Positions 22,063-34,880 of a stretch of 64,000 nt of DNA are shown here, one piece after another. The stretch lies in assembly GCF_014851395.1 (NCBI RefSeq), contig NW_024041262.1:13165252-13229251 (forward strand), in the 5' to 3' direction. The notes beneath the pieces were generated by a model that worked only from the letters and a program-made list of their open reading frames with translations, was not told the DNA's origin and ran no database searches. The position numbers were made by a program, and so were the translations under genes. Each line of letters opens with the position of its first letter. The stretch's first letter is position 1. The stretch comes from Micropterus salmoides. Lineage: Eukaryota; Chordata; Actinopteri; Centrarchiformes; Centrarchidae.

Positions 22063-23963
22063 AATGTATATATAGATAGACATTCTTTACATGTCTATTA
22101 GAATTTTTTTGTAAATGTGTCCTGAATTGATGAAGATATCTGTTGTGATGTGGAAGAGAATCTGTGATACAACAGACCGGACCGTCAGCCAGTGGGGTGT
22201 ATCCCATGCAACAGTCTTGTCTCTTTCTTTTCTGTATTACAATGACATGCTCTGTCAACAAATTACAGTACGAATAATAAAAGCATAGCTGTGATTCCTG
22301 TCCTCTCTCCTGCAATGTATAACTTTGTACTGGTGAAAGTGATATATGCCATACAAAAAAAGTCATCAAAAAAAAAATCATTGTCATCAAAATCTTAGCC
22401 AAAGTGTACATCAGAAAATACTTACAGAGTACACTGTTATATTGACAACATGGCTAAACATTTTGACTTGTTTGTTCATAAACAAGACACGAGGACTTGT
22501 CATTCTGATGGCACTGACAAGTTCACTGACCTAAATATTTACTTTTGAGAGATAGACTAAGGATTTTTAGCCAGTTAAGAAGAGAATCTTATCCAAAGTT
22601 ATACATGTACTTTGGATGAACATGTTATTTTTCAATTCGGAATATGTTTTTCAGATCTAGCCTACTTATAGTGGTGAAAAAAGGTGTGTTGTGTTTTTTG
22701 TACTAGGTGAAATATTACCACATAGTAGTATACATAATAGTACATAGTGATAGAAAAAAAGCTGCAAAAGACAGGTATTCAAAAACAGACTTCTGTCTGT
22801 TGTTAGAAGTGTCTGGCTGCTGTCGAGCTGAGCTTGTTTTCAATGAAAATATTGTTTCTACCTTTGGCCGGATATTCATGTGGAAGTCCTGGAATGTAAA
22901 GTCTAAACAGAGCTGTTTCTGGCTGAACTGAGCACACAGCGCTCTGAACACAAATTAATTCACGTCCAGCTACATGTCCATACACATCATTATTTTTTCT
23001 TAAGCAGAATCGAGAATAGCAGAACTTTTACTGCCATTAGGTCATAATTTTGTTGACTTTGAAAGTCCAAAGGTGAGTTTCAGCTCGACAGTGTCTGCAT
23101 TTTGTCTCTCACAAAAAAAGTTTTAGTCTATAGGAAATACGGACACACATTCAAACCTCTCATGTGTGACACAAAACTATTTTCTGTGGTAAAAGAGCAA
23201 GAAACGCAAGTGAAACGACAGTGTATTAACATACTTTTGTTGAGCTGTCAGATTAAATGTTGAATCAACCTCTTTTGTTCTCTTTGTGTGTGATTACAGT
23301 TTGCCTCTGTGTGGTCTAGCTCTTTTAAGACCCTCCCTGGCCCCTTCCTGAAATCACAGAGGAAGCAGTTAAGATAGTATTGTGAGCAAAAGAGGAATTC
23401 ATACGTAACTGGGAATGTTACACAACGGCATTTTTGTGTAGGTCTGCTTGAGCAAGTTCCTGTGATCGCAGGCAGACAAGAACCTGGTACAAGCACTGGG
23501 GTTACAAAGATAGAAAGAGGGTGAAAAGAATTACATTTTAGAGTGACTGGAGCACTTTGGCTGCAGCTTGCAGTTCAGGAGGGATTGTTTTGGGGGAGAG
23601 CCATACGGAGAGATTCTTGCTTTTGGATTCAGATGTTGGAGAGGATTTTTGGCTGGAAACCACAAAGAATCCAGAGGGGACAAAACCAAAATATTCCTGG
23701 CCAGCAGAGAGGGACACAAGGAAGAGATAATGACAGCGTGACGATGTACAAGCAGTGAATTTATAGCGCAGGCTAAACAAGTAATTAGCCTAACCGTGAA
23801 TGATTGACAAACGACAAAAAGTCAGCAGAGAGAGGCGCTACAAAAGACAGGACTTCAGGAAGAACCACCGTAGCCTACTGGTCTCGCTTGAGCCGCTTCA
23901 CAATCGACATTTTGGCAACTGGGTTCTTGGGTTTCCTCGAGCAAACTTTTGACAGTATCAGTC
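22063..23963. other. Upstream flank of the sulfotransferase exon, no other gene seen
   Basis: No ORF with recognisable domains. The last few hundred bases may hold the promoter and 5' UTR of the sulfotransferase gene, but no TATA box or clear initiator could be assigned. Confidence 0.4.
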
Positions 23964-24150
23964 ATGTCAGAAGAGGGAGCGTTGTCCTACAGCGATGCCA
24001 TTCAGAAGGCCAGCGCCTCCATCACCCGATTCCCCCTCACCCGAGTCAGAGGAGTTCCTCTCATGTGCCTCGTCGCCAACAACTGGGACTCAGTCTGGGC
24101 TTTCCGTCCTGACCCGTCAGACCTCCTCATCGCAACCTACCCCAAAGCAG
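23964..24150 (+). CDS. Cytosolic sulfotransferase (SULT), first coding exon only
   Basis: SULT enzymes transfer sulfate from PAPS to phenols, steroids and amines in the cytosol. The exon starts at ATG 23964 (MSEEGALSYSDAIQ; a longer frame upstream has no ATG) and runs 187 bp to a GT donor after 24150. It encodes the usual N-terminus, an aromatic NNWDSVWAF block and the PAPS 5'-phosphosulfate loop PSDLLIATYPKAG, cut by the intron exactly where SULT genes split this motif (the next exon normally supplies TTW). No later exon was found before the 500 N gap at 24420 or between the gap and 27744. The rest is either lost in the gap or deleted. The subfamily (SULT1/2/3/6) cannot be fixed from one exon. 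Confidence 0.82.
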
Positions 24151-24419
24151 GTAGCGTAGCTGTGGCTCACATACAGACATGAGCGTAGACTTTAGCTGGG
24201 ACTATAGGAACAATATTTATCATTTTGTGATATAGCCTGCCCACTAAGTCTGTCAGCGTCTTAATGTATTTGGTATCCAGACGGTAATAGTTAATAGCTG
24301 TACAATAGCAAGAGAATAACACCAATTGTAATTTAACTGAGTCATTCCACTAAACCGGTACGATTTGGACTTTCAGACTGTTCATCAAATTTTATTACTT
24401 TTCTGAACACCCCACAACA

Positions 24420-24919
24420 NNNNNNNNNNNNNNNNNNNNNNNNNNNNNNNNNNNNNNNNNNNNNNNNNNNNNNNNNNNNNNNNNNNNNNNNNNNNNNNNN
24501 NNNNNNNNNNNNNNNNNNNNNNNNNNNNNNNNNNNNNNNNNNNNNNNNNNNNNNNNNNNNNNNNNNNNNNNNNNNNNNNNNNNNNNNNNNNNNNNNNNNN
24601 NNNNNNNNNNNNNNNNNNNNNNNNNNNNNNNNNNNNNNNNNNNNNNNNNNNNNNNNNNNNNNNNNNNNNNNNNNNNNNNNNNNNNNNNNNNNNNNNNNNN
24701 NNNNNNNNNNNNNNNNNNNNNNNNNNNNNNNNNNNNNNNNNNNNNNNNNNNNNNNNNNNNNNNNNNNNNNNNNNNNNNNNNNNNNNNNNNNNNNNNNNNN
24801 NNNNNNNNNNNNNNNNNNNNNNNNNNNNNNNNNNNNNNNNNNNNNNNNNNNNNNNNNNNNNNNNNNNNNNNNNNNNNNNNNNNNNNNNNNNNNNNNNNNN
24901 NNNNNNNNNNNNNNNNNNN
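24420..24919. other. Assembly gap of exactly 500 N
   Basis: A run of precisely 500 N is a usual placeholder for a gap of unknown size. Distances across it, and the integrity of the sulfotransferase gene, cannot be judged. Confidence 0.97.
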
Positions 24920-27744
24920 AAGAATCAAGCAAAGCATCTTGTTAGTTTGAGAGGCTGAGATCAATTCAGACTTGACTTACAGCTGCTTCGAGTCAATCAA
25001 TGTAAAGTCCATTTTAAGAGGCATTCACAATACACTATTTACATAAAAGCTAATTCTATTTTCAAGTTGCAGAGAAGTTTCATCCACTATAGTATCAACA
25101 ACAGAGGTGTGCAGTAATGACTTGCATTTACTTTGTTACATGTAGCCTACCTTTTTGAGTAAACTGTAGGCTACTTGTTTAAGTAATTTTAATGCACTCT
25201 TATTCAAATACATTTTGAAATGAAAATCTGTACTCTCACTTAGTTGCATGTGTTTACACTCACTGTGCTACATCTATTTATAATTTGTTTTTAAATTATG
25301 TTGAAGTTGAAGTATGTTTTTTTTTTAGGTAGATACTTTTGTACGCTCACACAAATAATTATTTTGATGACTAATTTTACTTCTACTTGAGTCCTTGTTT
25401 TTTAGAAGATAAAAATAATTTCATTTGAGTGCAATTTTTTGATGAAAGAGTGCATTTTTCTCACTCCAAAAGCACTTTGGACCATACTGTCAGCCTAACG
25501 ACACATTTACTGGCACAATTTCATCTATTAAGGGGATTATTTTTCATAAATGAAAACATGCTTTTATGTTCACACTGTGGAACATGGGAAATTATGTTTC
25601 CAAAAGGCCGGCTGCACAGGTTTCTTTCTGGCATGTCTGCACATGAACAAAATCCTTCTGGAGTTTCATAATAGCAGTCATAAATTACACAGCATAGTAT
25701 TTCAGGCCAGCATAGCTTTAAGAAGTAATCTGTACAGTATTTGATATCATCTGAAGGATGAACTCTTGGTGATATGCTACATCTTCAATGTCTTGAGTAC
25801 TCTTACCTAACCAGGACATTCTTTTTGGGTTGATAGCCATGACTGATGAGTATGTAACAGCCACAAAAATGGACTGAACTCCATATAATGTGAACCAAAG
25901 TTTGATTTTCACCCTTTTATAACAGTATTGAATCCAGTAAACGTGAGCACATCAGAAACAAGGTCCTCAAGACTCACCGACCAACACAAAATGTAGAAAC
26001 TTTATCCTATGGAAATGGCGCAGTAAAAATCACATAGCCAGTGACAAATTGTGACAACCAAGTGTGACTTCAGTCCTCAAATCGTTCTGCTATAAATGCA
26101 TGGAGGAGAATGAGAAAGGCTGAGGCTCCCAGTAGCGAACAGATATCAGAGCAGTGAAAATGTGGTTTCTGTCAGAAGCAGTGCAGCTTCAGCCTACATA
26201 TTTCATCATCATCATCATAAACATCTTCTAGTCTTCAGAAAAAGTAATTGTTTCTGCATCAGGTTATTAAGAAATAAACAATTTCTTTCATTCTGAATTC
26301 TTAAATGTGTTTCTGACAAAACATACTATAAGTACAGCCCTCACCTTTCACCTTACTGGTCTTTTGAAAGGCTGAAACAACATTATTCATATCAAACTAC
26401 AGGGCAGAATTACAGAAAATTTATTTCCATTTTTAAAAACCTCCAAACCCAACCCCCTCAGCCAGCTCTGCCCTTCACCTTTCACCTCTTTAGCCCTGTA
26501 AAAGGAGGGAAAATGATGGACAGAGCGCCTTGAAGACAGGGTGTTGATGACAGGAAGATGAATGAATGCCAAAAAAGAGCCAGAGAAATGCCTAAGGAAG
26601 AAATGGGATCCTTTTTGATAAAAATAGAATGAGGAATGTAAAAGAGAGGTACTGAGTCTTCATCAAGGCCACAGCATAGCAAGAAAAGGTGATTACTACT
26701 CTTATTAAAAACATTTTATTTAAATCGATACCAACTAACTGATGGCATTAGGATCTAACATGTTATACAAAATGTTGCAACTACTGCCAAAGTAGACCAC
26801 CACAGTTACTTGTATGCATACAGCCAGCACTTATTAAATGTAAATCTTTCCTTTCCTTGGGAAAACCAATGGGCATTATGCAAACCAACGCTCAGTTTCA
26901 GCTACAGTGTTTCTTTCTCTGTTGTGTGATCTTTTGACCAGAGGAATCAAAAGAGCTCAACAGCACCTCCCTGTGGATCACAGCTGAACCGATCTATCAT
27001 TTGAGTAGTTTTGATTCAGTTCAGGCTTAATTACCCCCTGCACATGATAGAACAGCCTCCCTAAGTATTTTACTTGACCAATCTGTAGTTGGAGTCTTGG
27101 TCAAATTAGAAATTCAGTCAGTTTCTTACGGTTTTATTGGGAGTGAGCAATTAGCCACTAACGAAGAACTTTGTAAAATTAACTTATCCCACTAAATGAA
27201 CTAATCAGACTCAAATAAAAATTTTTTTTTATCCAAGCACGTAGTACATTAAAAAAACATTTTAGATTGTTTGTAAAATATCTGCGTTCAAGTTAATACA
27301 TTTCATGGAGGTGCAAAGCATTCAATATTAAATAAACCCTATTAAAGTAATAATCATATGAACAAATATGGACAAAATATGCAACCATAAAATTGTGAAA
27401 AACATTTACAGCTGAAATGACCAGTCGATTGATTACTTAAATCGACAGAATTGCCAATAATTTTGATGAGAGCATAATCAACCTGCAATAAATTGTCACT
27501 GTATAAAGATGCAGGATGAAAACATTATAGCTTATCCAATTTAATCCTATTCATTCTTAAAACTCAATGATTACATATTTTGTAATGTTATTTTTCCATT
27601 TTATGTTTAGACTTTGGGTCTCCATACTACTGGTGCTTTAAGTACTGTGAAGCACTGTTTACCAGATATATAAAGGGCTATTTCTAAATTCCATGTCTAT
27701 ATTATATATCAGAAACAAGCTTACAATAAAAATGACTGGTCGAC
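24920..27744. other. Intergenic, possible MITE sequence, no supported gene
   Basis: AT-rich. The stretch near 25105-25410 (AGTAATGACTTGCATTTACT, GACTAATTTTACTTCTACTT) resembles a fish MITE whose ends include ACTTGAGT strings, but the boundaries are unclear. No sulfotransferase exons and no other coding pattern were recognised on either strand. Confidence 0.4.
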
Positions 27745-28531
27745 ATTGTAGTTCAGATTCTCGCTTTATTGGTCAACTTGATGAAAGACTACAAAACGAA
27801 TTCACAAAAAATCTCTTTCAAGTAATCAAATCTGTACAAACCTAAACTGTATGGGGTTTTTACAGCTCTGGCTCATATGAATCTGAGACGAAGAGTCATA
27901 CGCATGTGTGTGTGTGTCTGTGTGGGTAAGCATGCGACTGCTCATGGTGACATACTTCCTGTTTTTTTCCGGATACTGCGACGTCACTCAGATGGGGAAG
28001 ACACCGCATGTACACACGCAGACACACACGCACGCACACACCTGTTTTTGAGATTTTACAGTACAGAGGACAGGGAAAACAAAATACTTCCCCCCCTCTA
28101 CAAGTACACACACATCACCTGCTGGCAGGGCTTTGCTGCTAAATTCATTATGTCAGCAATCTCCCTCTGTCTCCCAAACCCTGCATTTAAGTCAAAATTA
28201 CTGTACAGACAGACACTGTGGTTTCAACCTTTCCAAGGGAAGAGTGGTAAGAGAGAGGGGAAAGTATAAATCTCTAATACTCTCACACAAAATGTACACG
28301 TGCACACATGATTTTAATGCTCACCGGCAGACGAGACGTGTTCGTCGCCTGCGCACGCACACGCACTCACTCAGACAATTCGTAACATTAAATGTTTTTA
28401 AGAAGTACAGATAAAAAAGGAAAAAAAGCCCTGGGTATAGGTTTGATTTCTGGCTGTTTGGTGAAAGAAAGGAGAAGAGAGGTAGAGAGGGCAGGAAGGG
28501 TGGGTTGGAGGTCAAGGGCAAACTACTGGTG
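27745..28531 (-). other. 3' UTR of the PP1 catalytic subunit gene
   Basis: Between the stop at 28532 and a minus-strand AATAAA at 27770-27765. It contains two CA/GT-rich microsatellite stretches (around 27902-27925 and 28010-28042). No ORF of note. The length of about 0.8 kb is inferred from the poly(A) signal only. Confidence 0.6.
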
Positions 28532-31500
28532 TCATTTCTTGGCTTTCCTAGGGGGAGTGACTGGGCGACCAGAGCCCATGCCCCCTCCACCTCCATAGAA
28601 CAGCTTCTTGTCTGCAGGCTTGAGAATCTGTGAAAGGGAGACAAAGCCGACAAAACTAAGCAAAAATAAATAAATAACAAAAACGTTTTAGTTTTTTTTT
28701 TTTTTGAATATGTAAACAGTTTAATCTGAATTTTCTGGTTGGTCTCTTGCTTACCTGGAATGAGCACATGAGGGTCTCGTCTACGCTCATCATGGCTCCG
28801 GCATTGTCGAACTCACCGCAGTAGTTTGGGGCTGAGAACAGCGTCACTAGCTGCCTCTTTGCAAAGAACTCATATCCGTCCTCAACCACCTGCAAACAGA
28901 TAAATGGCAGTTTGACAACTTAGAGGAATTTCAGACAATTGCTTCTCACCTGTACACAATGAATCAGACACAAAAAACAGAACCAGATTCAGAGAATTTT
29001 ATATTAACAAAGGGCTTACACAACAAGAAAATACATGATAAATACATTGCTGTTGCTCGAACTGCCTACCTGGTTAAAACTGGGCTGAAATCGACCTTTG
29101 CTGAAGTGGACAAGAGCTATCCAAGTATTTCAGCAGTTCCACCTGACTTTTCCTCAAACATTCACTGAACAAACTTGTTTGATCAATGTGCTATCATTCC
29201 GTGGGAAATACTGAAAACTGCTCTAAGTACATACAGACACTCTCCTTTCATCCCATTACAAGATCCATAACCAACTCTTAACAGTTTAACCAGAACTAGA
29301 GCAGAGAGGTGGCTTACTGTTTAATTTAGTTACTTGTTTCATTTATTGCCTTTCATTCCTACTGCAAAAGCATCTTTAACCTTAGGATCAGGGTAGTGCA
29401 CTGACCTGATGGGCCCGACAAATGAGGTCCATATCGTGTTTGTGGAGGAACTTGGTGACCACGTCTGCGCCAAAAGTGAAGGAGACGCCGCGGTCGTTCT
29501 CACCCCAGCCCAGCACATCCTTGTCCGGGTCAGCCCACAGCAGGTCGCAGAGGAGGCCCTGGTCAGGCACATCAGTGGGGCGCATGACCCTTCGCACCTG
29601 CTCCATAGACTGGAGGTCTGGGGATAGGCCTGGAGATGTTCAGTGTATAACAGTTACATGTTAGATGGCAGGAAAAGTTGAAATTAGCATCTGTGATTTT
29701 ACACATATAGTACGTTTGTGGTTTTAGATGGAAAATCCTAAACCAGGCAAAAAGAGCGGATTTCAGAGGATCTGAGGTATGACAACCAAGGAGTATCCAT
29801 GTTAGCACAATGTGCAAGGTTCAATATCAATTTACACGCATGTCAAATACATTCTCATATAATCAGACCTGCAATCGAAACCTCAATTCTGATTGACAGG
29901 TGAAAGTACATTATTTAGTTTTACTGTGGCGCTTGTTCACAATCAGTAATGTTTATAAACACAGAAGGAAATCAGGCCTGTGCATTAATTTATAAAGCTA
30001 AAACTATATTGCTGCTTTTTTAATTAGTTTGAGTCGGTTTAGACCAAACATTCCCTATTTACAGCTTCTCAAAGGAAGACTGTAAACTGATCATCTCTGG
30101 GTTTTGGATTGTTGGGTTGGACAAAGTATTTCTTTCGGGGATGGACATTTCAGTATTTTATAGAGTAAACAATTAATCAAAAATATAATCTGCAGATTAA
30201 TCAACAATAATAATCATTCTTAGTTGGAGCTTTATAAATCATGACAAAAAAATGCAGATTTTTCATCTACTCATTCAACTTTTAATTGTATGTATGCTTA
30301 ACATTTATGGGATCAAAAATTATGGATTAGGGCTTTAACTGCTGTGCTCAACAGATAAACACTAGCAAACATACCATATCCTTTCTGTGTGTTCTGCCTT
30401 ACGTAACTTCATACGTTCGAAGAGAGAGGTGGTGTTTATTCTGATTATCAGTGCCTGTTCACATATTGTGTGTAGTGGGTCTTGCAGACATGAGATAGCT
30501 GTGACTGTTGGTGTCACATTGTCTGAACCCTTATGTCAATTTTATTGTTCCGTTTTCTGTATCACAACTGCTGCAAAACTAGTCAGAATTGTCAAGCATG
30601 CTGCAGAGATCTGCGCCTTTAATTTAGCTTCTTTCTGAGCTGAGCATTTTGTTAGTGATTGACTGCGGCATTTCCTTGAAGTTGAATTCCAAAACCAGCT
30701 CCCATATCTTAATGTGAGAAATATAAACTATGTTAAATCCTGCATGATAAGAAACCATTAACTGTATTGCACAGAATGCACTGCCTGTGGTAACTTGGTA
30801 CACATTTAGTCCAGCGTGTCAGTCATAAGCACAAGTGCTCTATAGCTCTGGCAGTTGAACAGGGCAAGGCTTCATACATATACTCAAAACAAATTAAGAT
30901 CCCACAGTCCCGCAGGTCTTCGATCATAATGTTGTGCAAAGGTGTGTTTGTGTGGTTGTGTGTACTCTGGACAGAAGCCAAAGGAACTGTTTGATGAGGA
31001 TACCTCCATGGCAACAGAAGATCTTCTCATCAACAATGGCTGCAACAGGCAAACAGTTGAAGCAGTCAGTGAAGGTCTTCCACAGCTTTATGTTGTATCG
31101 CCTCTTACCTGTGGGAGGAAACCACAATTACTTGATCACAATCTAATCTTGAGATCAATAAAAATCTAAATAGCTGCACCTGTTGCATCACGTTACAAAC
31201 ACGCCATTTTACATAATCCAGGCTCTGAATAGCAGAGAAAGGCATGTGATTAATCACTCCTGCCTGATCACGCTCCTTAGCCCAAAGCCTGGTGTACTAT
31301 TGCTTTTTGCATTTGTAGACTCACACATTTTTGTTGCCAATACAATCCCAACAAACTGTAACAGTGACAGCTGATGCACACAGGGAAGGATATTTAAGTA
31401 ATGCTGGTAAATATTTGCTCAACAATAACTTTGTTTGCGAACATTTTATTTATCTTTAGATCTAGATAGAATTATAGATGGTTAGTGTTTGTCTTTACTC

Positions 31501-34500
31501 CAAAAAATAGACCCATCACAAAGACCATTATGAGAAAAACAATCATTACTTTTTCAAGATAAAAAATACATTAATATAACTACAATCTTGTACTGTAATG
31601 TACAGACATAACTTTTTGTACACTCATTAAGCTGCTCATTTCTTTTTTTCTCCATGTTTTGACATTTGAAAAATCTAAATGAATATCACTGACTGTATTA
31701 CCTAGACTATGCAAAGCCTACAGACATAGGCTTACATTTTTAGCAAACTGTGGGAAGCGTAAATAGGAGTGCAAAGATTAATGTCAGTCTGTATCTGTAC
31801 GCATACCATACGACTTACACTCATCGTAGAAGCCATATATTCTGTTAATGGAGGCGCACTCATGGTTTCCTCTCAGCAGAAAGAAGTTTTCTGGGTATTT
31901 GATCTTGTAAGCCAGCAACAGGCAGATGGTCTCCAGGGACTGCTTGCCTCTGTCTACATAGTCCCCCAGGAACAGGTAGTTGCTCTCCGGTGGAAAGCCC
32001 CCATATTCAAACAGCCTCAGCAGATCATAGTACTGCCCATGGACATCCCCTGGTGAGACAAGCGGTATTAGAGTAGAAACAGCAATGTTGGTCAAATGTG
32101 TGTGGTGTGACCAAACGTGTGACCACACTGCCTGTATGCGCACAACAAAAGGCACTTTGATAGAAAGGTACAACAACACTTAGCAGCCTGCAAATTAACA
32201 ACATTTCACACCATGATTGTCCATGAATTATTTTAAATGAATGCACCTTTATTTAGGTGTGGCTTCACTTGTGTTTTGTGATAATGAGTAGGGCTGAACG
32301 ATTAGTTGTTTTCAAATCAAAAGTGCAATTTAAAAGAACGCGATTAGCTAATCATGAAGACGGCGATTACAATCTAGGATAATTATACAGCACATCTGAC
32401 CCGTTTTAAACAGTCATGCAATTACAAATTCATTCCATTGTCATCCTTGTGTGACAGATGCTCGCCAATCACAAGCGCCATGCGCCTCCTGTTATGGTCT
32501 TACTCACCAGAGTGGGCACAGGGCCTGTACATTTTACAAACAACAAACAAAACTAGAGGAAATAGTGGCGCCATCATCCCACAGGCAGCGGCTATGCCGC
32601 GGTTTTGCCCAGGGTCAACCCACACTGAAGTGTTTCAGCAGCAGATCGTTTAGCCTACACGTTGTTGAGTTGTTGTTAATTTGTGTGCTTCAACTACTGA
32701 TAACAGCTCTCTATGAGCCCATTCCACTCCGCTCTCTGCAGGCATCCACATGGAGCATTTCAGAATAAGAGCGTTTTGCTGATTTTGCTGACTTGTACAG
32801 ATTTTGCTTATTTGTTCAGTTGTCCTTGATTTTTGTGCTTCTACTATGGTTAAGTAGGTTATGTAGTTAGTTCTTTTTTGTTTGTTTTAACTGTGTTTAT
32901 TGTTGAAGTATGATCTGGAGTCTGCAAAGGGTGTTTTATTTTGAAAATCAACCGGGATCTCTATGCCATTCTGTGTCCGACTACCTGCCTGGTTCATCTG
33001 CTCTGTGCTGCTTGACGCAGCTTCTGTCAAAAATAGACTGGCAGTGAATATCAAACTTTAGCGAAACTTCTAAAAAATAAAAATAAATAAATATCACAAT
33101 TCGAATTGTAATCACAATATCTGGCAGAAAAATCGCAATTAGATTTTTTCCCCCCAAATCGTTCAGCCCTAATAATGAGATAAAAAGATTTAGTGTGAGG
33201 ATGCAGATGATGCTCACTGCAGCACCAACGTGGCTAGTTCCTGAAATGTGGAGACGGTTCTTTTAAACTAGCACTCTTCATTAAGTGGCATCAGCAGTAT
33301 GACACAGGGGGTCAACTCCTGGGAGACTTGAAGAGCAAAACAGCACTGCACTGGCAGGCCAATATTATCACTTTATCCCTATAGGCCTGTAATTACATGG
33401 CAAGGTCACAGCCATGCCCTGTACAATGTGAATGTAAGCTTTCTCCTAAGAGTCAAGCACTATAAGCTACAACAGCTCTCTAAGTGTGTTTGTAAATGCT
33501 ATGCGACCACACTTAAGAATTCCCTCAGCTCCAAAGAAACACAACTAAGCCTCACCACAAATCTTGAGGGGTGCCTCAAGTTCGAGCAGGATTGGCTGGC
33601 TGAGGAAGATCTCCCGGGATTTGAGGCAGAGGCCACGGATTTCATTCTCTGTCAGCTGAACATTTTTGCCAGGTCTGGAGCCTTTCACTGTGAGGGAAAA
33701 CGGAAGAGTGAGAAATAGCGCACTGGGAACAAAAGATCATAAAACACAGCAGAGTTTATTATTCATAGTCATTTGTTATACAGAACCAAGCTTTTAAAAA
33801 ATAGTGTGCAAAAATAGATGTTAAAAATATAGCAGTATTTTGTGGAAAACACAACAAACATGTTCAGAGCGAAAAAGGGCAGACTGCCATGGACAGTTGG
33901 CACATTTTAGTATATAGAGTGCTCTGCGTTTAGTATTCAGTCATGACTACCACAATCAGAACCTTCCTGGATTATATAAAATGTTATTAAAAGATTGAAA
34001 CGTGTAACAAAAAACATGAATCTGTACAGTGGACATTTTTACACTGAAAATCTAAATGCCGAGTACTCATCTACAACCAAATGTCAGAAATTTAAAATGT
34101 ACACTTTTTAGCAATAAGAATTCTACTACATCCCTAAATTCTACCCAAGAACAGAAAACAGACAGACTCTAGATCAGAGATATTTAGAGACAAATCCACA
34201 GTTTTGTCCCATTAACAGTGCAAATTGTATTTTTTGACAATATGAGACCATCCAGGGTGTTTTTACTTGGATATGGGGCATTTTCAAAATTACATCTCAA
34301 AGCACGCCCTACAAATATAACTAGCAAATACCAAGCAAAAAATACTACATTACTACTATGGATCTTTAAAGAATGCCATCTGGTGACACACAATAATACA
34401 TTTAAGCTATATTTCAATTTCCAGTTCAGTGTACTTTTCATATTCTGACCATACTGCCCAAATGCATCAAGTTACCAAGGAAGTAAAACAAAGCTTCATT

Positions 34501-34880
34501 GCGAGCAACGAATTTACACAACGATTTAACTTTACATTGTGTAGATACTTTCTCTAGCAGAGTAACGTTAAAGCATACACATAAAACCTTTACTAGGTTT
34601 CAATGCGGGCGAGTAGGAACAACAAATGTTAATTTGCTGCGAGGATGCTAGTGACCAGACATGACTGACGGTCAACCTGCACAATTCAAGTCCAGTGTTC
34701 AGTTAGCAAGAAGCACTAACTTAAGTGAAGTTAACTGGCTAACGTAGCATAAGTGGTTATCGTTGTCTAGCCTCTGTTAGCTAAAATGGCTACCTCGGTG
34801 AATAAATATCGAGCGAAAGCCTTACCTTCCAGCAGACGTTGTATAATGGAGTCGATGTTCAACTTATCGGCTTCTGCCAT
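28532..34880 (-). CDS. ppp1ca: Serine/threonine protein phosphatase PP1 catalytic subunit, alpha-like (complete, 7 exons)
   Basis: PP1 removes phosphate from Ser/Thr on many proteins and is directed by regulatory subunits that dock through RVxF and other motifs. Exons: 34880-34826, 33687-33556, 32049-31819, 31108-31004, 29629-29406, 28889-28755, 28627-28532; 325 residues. All metal-binding motifs are present: GDVHGQ, GDYVDRG, RGNHE, and the later CCHGG and RAHQV histidines, plus SAPNYCGEFDN near the C-terminus. The N-terminus (MAEADKLNIDSIIQRLLE), VKGSRPGKNVQLTENE and ILKPADKK favour PP1-alpha over gamma (ILKPAEKK) and beta (ILKPSEKK). The C-terminal tail has an unusual run of five glycines before SGRPVTPPRKAKK; the TPPR site for inhibitory CDK phosphorylation is kept. 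Paralogue naming among the fish ppp1c genes is less sure than the family. Confidence 0.95.
32289..33171. mobile_element. Non-autonomous hAT-type element (MITE) with 8 bp target duplication
   Basis: The ends are inverted repeats: TAGGGCTGAACGATT at the left and AATCGTTCAGCCCTA at the right. Both sides are flanked by the direct repeat ATAATGAG (32281-32288 and 33172-33179). An 8 bp target duplication and this terminal motif fit the hAT superfamily. The 883 bp interior has no transposase. It sits in intron 2 of the PP1 gene, between exons at 33556 and 32049. Confidence 0.88.

Noticed and set aside
24342..24964. Long minus-strand frames across the N run
   Set aside because: They exist only because N codons are read as X.
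31769..32056. Plus-strand frame opposite PP1 exon 3
   Set aside because: Antisense shadow of a highly conserved exon.
28532..34880. PP1-gamma (ppp1cc) as the symbol
   Set aside because: ILKPADKK, VKGSRPGKNVQLTENE and the tail fit alpha better; not fully excluded because fish have extra paralogues.
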